DNA of 64,000 nt, taken from the NCBI RefSeq assembly GCF_910594005.1, contig NC_057829.1:61983001-62047000 (forward strand). Direction: 5' to 3'. The position numbers and the translations under genes are program-made. This stretch comes from Cervus elaphus (lineage: Eukaryota > Chordata > Mammalia > Artiodactyla > Cervidae). Under the pieces are notes generated by a model. The model made no database searches and was not told the origin of the DNA. It worked only from the letters and a program-made list of their open reading frames with translations. Of the stretch, positions 29,640-39,765 are shown piece after piece; positions within the stretch are counted from its first letter, which is position 1; the number at the start of each line of letters is the position of its first letter.

Positions 29640-29900
29640 CAGGTCTGGTCCAGTCCTTCCTTTTATGACACAATTTCTTTCTCTTCCTTGACATTAAGGT
29701 CACCTGTGTTTACTCATGCCCTTTCCCCTTTCTTATCAAGAGCCTTTCTACTCTTCAAGGTCCACCTCCAATCCCTTATCTTTCTAGAAGCACCTTGCCT
29801 GACAAATCCCCCAGCCCCGCAGCAGACAGAATTGCTGTTTCTGAGTCGCCTTATGCCACTTACTTAACAGTGATCCACTCCATGTTATTAGACGGTTCTT
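29640..29900 (+). repeat. L2 fragment
   Basis: L2-type 3' text including 'cttcaaggtccacctccaat' and 'gaagcaccttgcctgacaaa'. Upstream sequence from about 29250 may belong to it but is too diverged. Confidence 0.5.
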
Positions 29901-29982
29901 TGATGTTAGTCTTCTGTCAGCAACCGCACTGCCAGCCTTGAAGACCTTGTATGTGTGTGTGCTTGCCTCTTACTGATACTGT

Positions 29983-30003
29983 CACACACACACACACACA
30001 CAC
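29983..30003 (+). repeat. (CA)n microsatellite
   Basis: An uninterrupted run of about ten CA units. Confidence 0.9.
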
Positions 30004-30069
30004 TAGGTACTTAGCACAATGACTTGTACTGAGGAAGCACTCAATTTTTGTTGATTTTAAAAAGCTTAC

Positions 30070-30186
30070 ACGGGAATTCCCTGGTGATCCAGTGGTTAGG
30101 ACTCAGCAGGTTCACTGCTGTGACCCAGGTTCAATCCCTGGGAACTACGATCCCATGAGCCTCACAGCACAGCCCCCCAAAATTAG
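30070..30186 (+). mobile_element. CHR-type SINE
   Basis: It starts GGGAATTCCCTGGTGATCCA, contains 'gttcaatccctgggaactac', and ends in an A-rich tail of TAAA units. Confidence 0.82.
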
Positions 30187-30255
30187 ATATAAATAAATAT
30201 AAATAAACAAATAAAAATTTCACCTTAAAGTTTTACTGGGGTATATATCTGCATT

Positions 30256-30293
30256 AAAAAAGAAAATCTGCAAAAAGAAAAAAGAAAATCTGC
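30256..30293 (+). repeat. Direct 16-bp duplication around a short A-rich spacer
   Basis: AAAAAAGAAAATCTGC at 30256-30271 and 30278-30293, with AAAAAG between. It could be a minimal retroposition at ATT|AAAA or a simple tandem duplication. Confidence 0.6.
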
Positions 30294-31559
30294 TAGTGTA
30301 TCTTTATTTCACTTTTGTGGGTCCTGCTGTGAACAGCTTTATTCATGAAGTCCAAAGCCAAGCAGAACCCTGGAGGATGACAAATTTGGTACAAGCGAAG
30401 GAACCATTCTTAACTTCACAGCGTGTACCTGGTGTTCCTATGACACCTGTAGTTTCCCTGTTGACTAGGACATAATTTTATGTTATAAGACTAATGCCTA
30501 AAACTGCCACTGTAACTCTTACCCTTCCTTTGTCACTGAAGAAGCCCTCAATAGAGGGCTAAAACCCTACTTCTTGTCCTGGGCCTGCAGCTGGGTAACC
30601 CTTGGCCAGTCATCAACCATCTTAGGGTCGCACTTGCATTATTTCAGAAAGGGAGGGGACTATACCAGATCATTAGAGCTGTTTTTATCATCTCCACAAA
30701 GGTAGCGATTCTAAACTGGGAAGTTAATGAGCTGAAATCTTACGCCTGGTTATGTCACTTATTGGCTGTAGTTCTGTCTTCCTGGTCACTTGGTGGGTGA
30801 AGCAAAGACACGATGCCCACTGGTCAGGGAGTCTTGCTTTAGCTCGAAGGATTAGGCAGTACTCTCATCAAGATTTGTGGTTGTCACTTTTTTTTTTTCA
30901 CCTGTTACTTGTAATAGGTTCCCAGTAGGTCTGTGTTCTCACCTTCAGGTGCTGAGTGGTCTTTTCAAACTTCGGAGAATACATGAAGGAGGGGAATGAC
31001 TCCTCTGGGGGGCTCTCACCAACCTGTGCTTGTGCCCTGGATAGATGCAATCTCTCTGCCCGTGAGTGGGTGAGGCAGTCCCTCCCCTGCCCATCCCGGG
31101 GAGAAGTAGATGTGGTAGAACAGGCAGGTCTCTCGCCCAGCTCCACCCTTTGAGAATGTGGCAAGGCTGAAACCCAGATATCTGTGATGTGCCAAGCATA
31201 TCCACTTACATTCTGGAATCTCAAGCTCGGGGTGAACAGACCCAAGGCCCTGTTTTGGGCTGGCTGGGCTTGGCGCTGTGGTTGCAAGAGAGTGTACTTC
31301 TCGTTGTGTAGGCTGCTGTGACTATTCTTAAGGGAGTAATTGGGCAACTTCTCCATTTGCTCAGTAAATAGTTACCGAGTGCCAGGTACCTTGCTGGGTG
31401 TGAACTGACATGGTCCTTGGCCTCATGGAGCTTATAGTTTGGGGTGGGGGTGGGGGGCAGACAGTAAACAATCTCACCATACATGGAAATGCTATATGAT
31501 AATACATACAATTATGTATTATTATATATGCTGGTGACTCCCACATATATCATTTCAAC

Positions 31560-32425
31560 CCATTTGGTCCAACTCCAACCATGTATATTCTGCTGCCTAT
31601 TCAACACATCTAATGTCTAAAAGTCTTCTCAAGTTTAATGTGTCCAAAACAGAATGAACCCTCCTATCCTCACTGCCGCCACCCCCACCCCCCACCGCCT
31701 ACATTCTCCCAATCTTTACCATCTCAGCTGATGGTGATTTCATCCTTTCAATTGCTCAGGTCCCCCCCCAAATTCTATCATCATCCCTGGCTCCTCCCTT
31801 TCTCTCAATCCCACATCCATTTAATCAATAAATCCTGTTGACTTTGCCTTAAATATATCCAGCACTTGACTCTCACCATCATTACTACTTTCATCCTGGT
31901 CTAAGCTACCCATCGGCATTTTAACTGACCTTCCTGCTTCCTCCCTTGTCTCCCGACAGACTATTTTCATCACAGCAGCCAGAGAGATGCTGCAAACTGT
32001 AAGTCAGATTCTGTTACTCCTTTGTTCCCCATCTCATTCTGAGTCCTTGTGTTGGCCTACAAGGCATGAGAGGATGGTCACCACCTTGCCTTTCCTCAGC
32101 CTTCTCTGGCTGTTCATTCCTGTGCCACCCTCTGATAGCTAAATGGGTTTCCCCCTCTCCTCCTCCAAGACTCGCCACTTCTCATCAGTCACGCCCTCCC
32201 AGGCCATCCTTTTTAAAATTGATCCCCTTCCCTCCACTGCCTGCTCTCAGCATTATCTACCACCTTTTCCCTATTTTATTTTTCTCCCTGTCACTTCCCA
32301 CCACCTGACATTGGCTATCTCCCCTACTCTGTGCGATCTGAGATTCTTATTTGTTTGTTCTATGGCACCTAGATCCATGCCTGTCATGGAGTAGGTACCT
32401 AATAAATATTTATTGAATGAAGTTA
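31560..32425 (+). repeat. L2 LINE, long 3' portion
   Basis: A run of L2 phrases in order: 'tgtccaaaacagaatgaacc', 'catccctggctcctcccttt', 'gcagccagagagatgctgca', 'ttggcctacaaggcatgaga', and an end 'cctaataaatatttattgaa'. Confidence 0.8.
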
Positions 32426-33076
32426 GTGTGTAGAACAGAGTTGTAAGGTCTGTGGAAGAGCATGAGGAAGCAGTCCTGATTGCTCTCATCTTAGTTGGGT
32501 GTTAGGTGGGTGGGTGTATCCTAATGAACAGATTTAACTGCAACCTCAAAGTGGTGTTCTGTTCCTGGGACTGGCTTCTGTCTCAGCCCAGGCCTGGAGA
32601 AGCTCTCAGATACCTAGGATATAATTCCCCACTGTTTGGGGGCCTTTTGGAAGGAGATACTGGGGCTGAAGGAGGAGGACAGGATGAAGCCTCTTACCAG
32701 GGTCCCAGCCAAGCAGTAGCACTTTCTGTAGGCGTGGGCTCTTCTCCCAGGCACACATGTTTTTTGTGGCCATTAACTCAGGGGTGGACATGGGGAGGTC
32801 GGATAGAGTGTGAGGCCGGAGAGTGGGTGAAGTGGATTCCAGGCCTCTCTACACATTGAATTGACTTGCTGGGGAATTTTTAGAATCATAGAATTTTAGA
32901 GCTGAAAAGGAACTTAAAGATTTCTTTAACCTCTTTTTCTTTTCCCCAGCTATTAAAAAGAGAATAAAGGTATGTCTACTCCCTGCCAACTTCACAGAAA
33001 TATGGTGCAACCTATATAAAAACTGCATGGGCTCCTTTAAGTTTTGAGTATGCTAAGGTCAAGAAATTGTGGACAG

Positions 33077-33190
33077 GGGACTTCCCTGGCCATCTGGTGA
33101 CTCTGAGCTTCCACTGCAGGTGGCGTGGGTTTGATCCCTGGTCAGGAAACTAAGATGCCACATGCTAAGCATGGCATGGCTGAAAAAAAA
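33077..33190 (+). mobile_element. CHR-type SINE
   Basis: It starts GGGGACTTCCCTGGCCATCT, contains 'gggtttgatccctggtcagg', and ends in eight A. Confidence 0.83.
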
Positions 33191-33499
33191 GAAGAAATTG
33201 TGGGCAAAGTTAAGTTTATAAGGGAAGTGGTCAAGGTCAAGTGCATTCAAAGGGAGGGGCTATAGTGTCTTTGCCACTTTCTTGAATGGTGCTCTTGGGC
33301 AAGTCATTTGTTTTTTGCTTAGTTGATCATCTCTTAAAAAAAAAAAAAGATGATATTTCCAGTTTATTTCAGAGATGTTGTGGGGCTAAAACAATCAAAC
33401 ATTGTTTTTAAAATAACTTTCATGGCTAAATGGTCTGCTCAAATGTGAGGTTCTAATCCAGAGTGTCATCTGGCATCCAAGGGAAATGAGGTCTTAGTT

Positions 33500-33670
33500 C
33501 TCTGCTCCTTCCTAGCTGTGTGTGCTGCTTTGGACAGGCCTCTTGATCTCTTTGAGCCTCAGTTTCCTCATTTGTACAGTGGGATGGCTGCTGCCCTATT
33601 CAGCTCCCAGAGACATTGTAAGAATCAAGTGAGATCCTGTATGAAAAGAGACTTTGTGAACTTATGAAGT
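33500..33670 (+). repeat. MIR SINE
   Basis: 'ctagctgtgtgtgctgcttt' then 'cctcagtttcctcatttgta' and 'gtaagaatcaagtgagatcc' follow the MIR order. Confidence 0.78.
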
Positions 33671-34309
33671 TCATATTATTCAAAGCTATAGGATTTTTAC
33701 ACACAAAAACCATAGCCAGTGATTTTCCCCAGATCATTGAAGCTTACTCTTTTTTAAAGAGCAAAACTATAAAAGAAATGTTTAAAAACTATTTTTGGAT
33801 GGGATCTTTCTGAAATGGATGATACCCTTCCAAGCAAAGTATGCCGAGCATGAATAACCTCCTCTTTGCAACTCAGGGGTGTTGAGTTCATACCTGTATG
33901 TACAAAGCACCTGCTTGGTGGAGGGGAGGGACCACAAAAGCCTCTTTCTCTGAAAAGCCTTTATCTCTGAAAGAAGATAGGGATGAACTGGTGGTGGGTG
34001 GAAGGTAGATTGACAAGGGAGAGCCCCTTACACAGTGGTCTGCCTCAAGGGCCCAAGCCCTGTTGGTGTGGGGAGGCTCTGGAATCCTGTTCTGGGCTCT
34101 GAATGAGAAGAGTGAGTCCTGTCAGATCAGTTACTGTGTTCATGACAGTGTGAGGCCCCCAGGTTTCTGAGATGGTAGGGCCGTGGGCCCCAAACGATAT
34201 GGTGGTTCCTGACTGCTGTGCTTTTGGGGTTTGTGTTTCCACCCAAAACTGTTGCTCTGTCCTCTCCCTGGTAATCAGTGTCACTTCTCCTCCTCCACCC
34301 CGCCCACAG

Positions 34310-34995
34310 TAAAATAGATTGTGGTTAAATATACGCAACATAAAATATCCCATTGTAACAGCTTTTAAGTGTACAGTTCTGTAGCGTTAAGTACTTGGCA
34401 TTATGGTACAGCCTTCACCACCATCCATCTTCACAACTTTTTCATCTTCCCCAGCTGAAAATCTGCACCCATTAAACACAGACTCACCATTCACCTCTTC
34501 CCCAGCCCCTGGCAATCACCATGCTACTTTCTGTCTCTGTGAATTTCACGACTCTGGGTACCACTTTGGGGGGGACTTGTTCACTGTTAGTCCTTCTGTG
34601 TCAGGGTTATCCACCTTGTACTTCCACTGCTTTTTAGGGCTGAACTCCACTGTATGTCTGTGCCGCATTTTGCTTATCCACTGTCTGCTGGTGGACACTT
34701 GGGCTGTTTCTACCTTTTGACTATTGGGAATAATGCTCCTGTGAACATGGGTGTACAAGTATCTGTTCGATACTATCAGTTTTCTTGTGTATGTATCTAG
34801 AAGTGGAATTGCTGGATTGTATGTTAATTCCATTTTTAGTTCTTTGAGGAACTGCTGTCCTGTTTTGCTGAGCCACTGCATCATTTTATATTTTCACCAG
34901 TAGTGCACAAAGATTGCAAGTTCTCCACATCCTCACCAATACTTGTTATTTTCCGTCTTTTTAATAGTAACCATCCCAGTGGGTGTGCAGTGGCA
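34310..34995 (-). repeat. Old L1 3' end, antisense
   Basis: The plus strand shows phrases typical of L1M antisense 3' sequence: 'gttctgtagcgttaagtact', 'gacacttgggctgtttctac', 'agaagtggaattgctggatt', 'tctccacatcctcaccaata'. Confidence 0.78.
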
Positions 34996-35121
34996 TCTCA
35001 GCGTAGTGGTCACTTCTTGAGATAGCATCTCCCAGGGTCAGATAGCAGCCCCTCTGACTTCCTGGGGAAACAGAGGGCAGAGCTGGTTAGAACTGTACGT
35101 AGAGAGAGAGTTAGTTTGTTA

Positions 35122-35307
35122 GTGTCAGTCACTCAGTTGTGTCCAACTCTTTGCAACCCCACAGACTTTAGCCCACCAGGCTTCTTTGTCTATGGAATTA
35201 TCCAGAATACTGGAGTGGGTTGCCTTTCCCTTCTCCGGGGGAAATCTTCCCAACGCAGGGATTGAACCCAGCAGATTCTTTACCATCTGAGCCATCTGGG
35301 AAGCCCC
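35122..35307 (-). mobile_element. Bov-tA SINE
   Basis: 'cagttgtgtccaactctttg' to 'ctgagccatctgggaagccc', reverse complement. Confidence 0.87.
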
Positions 35308-36097
35308 AGAGTAGACGGGCTCAAAGAGAAGCCTGAGGGCCCCTCCAGAGAGGGAAGTCCAGGAGCTTGGGTGGGTAGATTTTGTGACATCTTTTCTGGT
35401 CACTCAGAATGTTGCTTGCTTCTGGGTTTCTAGTAATGTGGTCAGTGGCTAGGATAGGTGGATAGTGGCTTCCAGTTACGCAAAGCAGTTCTGGGTTCTT
35501 AAAATTCATGTGGCTCCCAAAGAAGGTCGATGCTGTCTTCCTCATGGAGTGTTCCCTTTTGCACAGAGATGTAGGTCTGTGGTTCAGTTGGGAGCACTTG
35601 GGATGGGTAAAAGGCAGAGGGTCTTATAGAGACGTGGCTTCCTGGTGTGTTTGTCAGCTGCTCCCGGCCACGTGCTTTTCCCTAAGCTGTCGGGGGCAAG
35701 GTCTCCCTGCTTTCTGAGCCCACAGGAATGGGGAACTGAACTCAGTGTGCCCTCACACCTTTGACCAGCCACAGCCCCTCAACTTGTGGCCTTTGTTGCC
35801 CTCGGAAAGGGGAACGTGTCAGGAAGAGGTCTGGGGCACCTTCTTCAGGGCATGGGGTGGAGACAGGGGGGTGGGGATGGCGCCTCATTGGTACCTGTTT
35901 CCTCTGGGAGGCTGGCACTAGAGCTGAAGCCTAGGCAGCCAGCCTGTTACCAGGCAGCCTGGATCTTAGAGGTGAGCCTGTGGACTTGAAATTCTGTTGT
36001 TTTTAAGGACTTGGAGAGGGGCAGTTAGCAACAGCTCACCTTTGTTGGGTGTGTGCCATGTGCTGGGAGCATCATGTGCAGTGTGTTGGTTAATCCT

Positions 36098-36400
36098 CAC
36101 AACCCTCCTATGCTGCTGCTGCTAAGTTGCTTCAGTCATGTCCGACTCTGTGTGACCCCATAGACGGAAGCCCATCAGGCTCCCCCGTCCCCGGGATTCT
36201 CCAGGCAAGAACACTGAAGTGGGCCGCCGCCATTTCCTTCTCCAATGCATGAAAGTGAAAAGTGAAAGGGAAGTCGCTCAGTCATGTCCGACTGCTAGTG
36301 ACCCCATGGACTTCAGCCTACCAGGCTCCTCCATCTATGGGATCCTCCAGGCAAGAGTACTGGAGTGGGTTGCCACTTCCTTCTCCACAACCCTCCTATG
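36098..36400 (-). mobile_element. Bov-A2 SINE with perfect 15-bp TSD
   Basis: Two BovA units in tandem, reverse complement, with a (TGC)n at the left. The direct repeat CACAACCCTCCTATG is at 36098-36112 and 36386-36400 and is identical. The element body is about 36113-36385. Confidence 0.92.
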
Positions 36401-37027
36401 GGTGGATACTATTATCACCTTTTTACAGAGGAAGAAATTGAGCCTTAGAAAGGTAATGTCCCCTCCCTAAGGCCATTCTACTTGTAAACAGCAGGGCCTG
36501 ATTTCAGAGCCTGAGCTTCAGCCCCTATATAGTTCAAGACTGGGAGGAAGGGAACAAGATTTTGTTTTGTTTTGTAAATAAGAGCTTCTTATTGAGCACC
36601 TTCAGGCACCCTGCTTACCAGGGTCAATCAGTCATGCATTTGATTCTTCTCATTTTGCCTATGGGAACATTCCTACCCAACATAAAGGAAAGCCGCCACA
36701 GTCAAGAATGTAAGTTGATTTCTAGTGGTCATGAGGCTGAGCAGACACAGAACTGGAACTCAGTTTAAGTACTTTGACTTGAAAATTTCAGTGCTCTGAG
36801 CTCACTTCATGTGCTGCCACTCTCCACCCCACCCTGCCCCCCCTCCCCAGGACTTGAATCTGGGAGGTGACTTTGAAGTCTGCAGAGCTCCAAGGACTGT
36901 GGTCACTCTGCTCCCTCCCCATGGCTTTTGCCTCCTCGTTTCATTTCCTAGCCCCTAGACTACATCTAGGGGTCCCATGCATCCATCAGATCTAGTACTT
37001 GGCACACAGTAGGTGCCCAGTAAATGT

Positions 37028-37071
37028 GCATTGAATGTTTTTTTTTTTTTTTTTTGCATTGAATGTTTTTT
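37028..37071 (-). mobile_element. Poly(A)-only insertion with TSD
   Basis: GCATTGAATG followed by T appears at 37028-37043 and 37056-37071 (16 bp each). Only extra T residues separate the copies; the first T run is 18 long and the second 6. On the minus strand this is poly(A) inserted at TC|AAAAAA. Confidence 0.65.
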
Positions 37072-37369
37072 GACGGTGGAAGCAGAACCTCAGCCGTTGT
37101 AGTGTTCCTGGAGAAAAACATTAGCGGAATGCAAACAGCGTTGTTTCCTCCCTCTCCTCCCAGAAGGAACCTCTACTTCCCAGCACCCAGATGCCAGGGA
37201 CTTGAAGAATAGAGTGCCCCTGCTCTGCAGGCTCTGAATTATCCCCAAATTCCCAAGGGAAAAGAGGCAGTGGAGAGTCACTTTAGCAAAGTACTTGCTG
37301 GATCAGGTGTTACTCTTTGTAATTAACAAGACTAATGATCCCTTGCTATGTTCAGCAGTTTGCCGTTTT

Positions 37370-37530
37370 CAAAGTGCTTTCTCAAATATTATGATTTGAT
37401 CCTCACAATCATTCTGTTAGGTAGTCAGAGCAGGAATCATTTTTCCAGTTTTATGGATGAGGATACGGAGACTTAGGATGTTAAGAACCGTCCAAGGTTG
37501 TTGACAAATAAGTGGCAGAGAGGCAGAAGC
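37370..37530 (-). repeat. MIR SINE
   Basis: 'tgatcctcacaatcattctg', 'ttatggatgaggatacggag' and 'caaataagtggcagagaggc' read as reverse MIR. Confidence 0.72.
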
Positions 37531-37559
37531 CATGGGAGGTAGTGGTTCCTCTGCTTTCT

Positions 37560-37720
37560 CACTGTTGTGAGGAAGCCTGAGATCAGAGCCTCGTTTTTTG
37601 CATCTGTGAAATGGGGACAAGAGTAGACTGCTTAGGTAGTCAGGGATTAAAGGTGATGATGTGTATGAAGTGATCACCACTGTGCTTATGTATAGCAGAT
37701 GCTTAGCAAATGATGGCAGT
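37560..37720 (+). repeat. MIR SINE
   Basis: 'gcatctgtgaaatggggaca' and 'gcagatgcttagcaaatgat' read as sense MIR, facing away from the previous copy. Confidence 0.65.
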
Positions 37721-37934
37721 GGGTCATTAATGACAGTAACCAAGGCGAAGTTCTTTGTTCCTTTGGGGGCTTGTATTCTGCTGACTCTTGTTCAGCTCAG
37801 AGTGTTGGGAAGAGCAGAGTGTAGTCTCCTCTACCCCAACATGGGAAGTCTGATTCTGGTGCACCCTCTGGCCCTTCCTCTGCACTCAGAGTACATAGCA
37901 AGTGCTGACCATGAATTTCTTTTCTTTTTTTAAA

Positions 37935-38064
37935 TATCTATTTATTTGGCTGTGCTGGGTCTTAGTTGCAGCATGTGGATCCAGTTCCCTGACCAAGAAT
38001 TGAACCCCAGTCCCCTGCATTGGGAATGTGGAGTCTTAGCCTCTGGACCACCAAGGAAGTCCCC
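37935..38064 (-). mobile_element. CHR-type SINE
   Basis: 'ggctgtgctgggtcttagtt' to 'ctggaccaccaaggaagtcc', reverse complement. Confidence 0.82.
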
Positions 38065-38209
38065 ATGAATTTCTTTTGATTTGCAAAATATGAGATCTGT
38101 CAAAGAGGGCATTGATGAGATGGAGCTTTTCTTTTGATAACAGGTAATTATGACAGTTGTGACAAATATTTTATTCTTTTAGTATCCATTTGCATTCTAT
38201 TATCCTAGC

Positions 38210-38415
38210 TCCTCCAGCTCATTAGCTGTGTAACCTGGGCAAGTTGTTTTGGATTTAGGAGCCTCACCTTTCTCATCTGTCAAATGGAGATAACAGTACC
38301 TATTCCACGGGGCTGTCATGAGGATCAAATGAGTTAAAACACATAAAACCCTCAGAGTGGTAGCTGGGACATGTTAAAATATTCAGTTAGTGGTAGTTGT
38401 TATTTTTTATTACTA
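38210..38415 (+). repeat. MIR SINE
   Basis: A nearly complete order of MIR phrases: 'cattagctgtgtaacctggg', 'ctcatctgtcaaatggagat', 'catgaggatcaaatgagtta'. Confidence 0.8.
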
Positions 38416-39639
38416 TCACCATGCTTGGCACTGTATTTAAGCCAGCTGTCCCCAGCCACCTTCTCCCTCCACCAGATGAGATATATGGCCAGTGAAGTTC
38501 ATATACAAAACCTACCTTCTGCTGTGTACCCTGCCTATTTACCATTCTTATATCTCCACTTACTCATTCAGGAAAGAAAAATTGGAAGCAAGTTGCACAA
38601 GAGTAATTATTATAGAGACAACCTTGAATCTAGCTTCATCTTTAAAAAATGTGAAGCATTCACAAAAACCCGGGACTTCAACTCTTGTAAGTTACAGATC
38701 TCTTGCAGCGTCCAACATACTCTTACTGATTCCAGCAACAACCAGTGGCTACTTTTCTGGCCTCTCTGGAACAGATACAAACTTCTTGCCTGGTGGGTCA
38801 AGGCTCAGGAGTGCCCTCAGGTGCTGTGACCCAGCTGCAGCTTGGCAGAACCTGTCTGGGTCCACTGGGGCTTACTTCCTGGAGCCTGGCACCTCCTCCA
38901 TGAATTTCCAAGAAAGTGGTGATAAGCATCCACAGCAGGCCCACGTTTCCACATTTGATACACAACCCCCTGCAACTGGCTTCAAAAGCAGCTGTTTTAG
39001 AATTACTGTATCCTGCTATTTATCGGGCACCAACTGCATGGCAGGCACTTCACTAGGTGCTTCTCACACATCTCCAATCCTCTGGTAATTCGCTGTGAGT
39101 GACACTGTCCTTGTATTAGGGGAGTGGCTCCATGATATTAACTGTCATGCCCAGGGTCACATGGTGAAACATGAAAGGTTTCAGATGCCAGACTTCTGTT
39201 TTCAGTGTTCAGCCCTGCCTTCCTTCCATGCGACACCTGCCTCACCGTCAGTTTCAACTGAGGGCTCACGAGGCCCTAAACAGGTATAGCTGGTTTACTG
39301 ACGTCACTGCCACCCATGACTCTCAAATCGTCCGCTTCTGTGTATCCTGAGTATGCCAGAAAGAGCACTTTGCAGCAGCCTTCATGGGTTTTCCCCTCCT
39401 TCCACCTCTCCCTGTCCCCCATACCCCCAGTATCTGCCTCCATACCATAGGATATGGTGCATGGCATTGGTTTTTTCACTTAGCTACTGTGCTCTCTTCC
39501 CCGCAAATAGACTGTTGCATGGCTTGGGCGCTTCCTTTCATGAGCACTCACAGCAGCTCCAGGAATCATCCCTCCCCAGAACCAGTCCCCTGTACGTGCT
39601 AATCTCCACGTGTGTTAGCACCCTACTATGGGTTTGACC

Positions 39640-39765
39640 TCACTGTCTTCAGTTTCCCCATCAGCCCCGGGAGGTAGCCATAATTACCTCCATTTTACAG
39701 GTGAGGAAGCTGAGGCTCAGGGAGGTTAAGACCCTTTCCACAAAAGTGCTGCAGCTTCTATTTGA
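39640..39765 (-). repeat. MIR SINE
   Basis: 'cctccattttacaggtgagg' and 'gctgaggctcagggaggtta': reverse MIR. Confidence 0.75.

Noticed and set aside
29244..29867. 207-codon plus-strand open frame
   Set aside because: Ser/Leu/Pro-rich low-complexity product lying largely over L2-like sequence. No sign of a gene.
38371..39088. 152- and 198-codon overlapping open frames
   Set aside because: They overlap each other in different frames, match nothing I know, and the first starts in a MIR tail.
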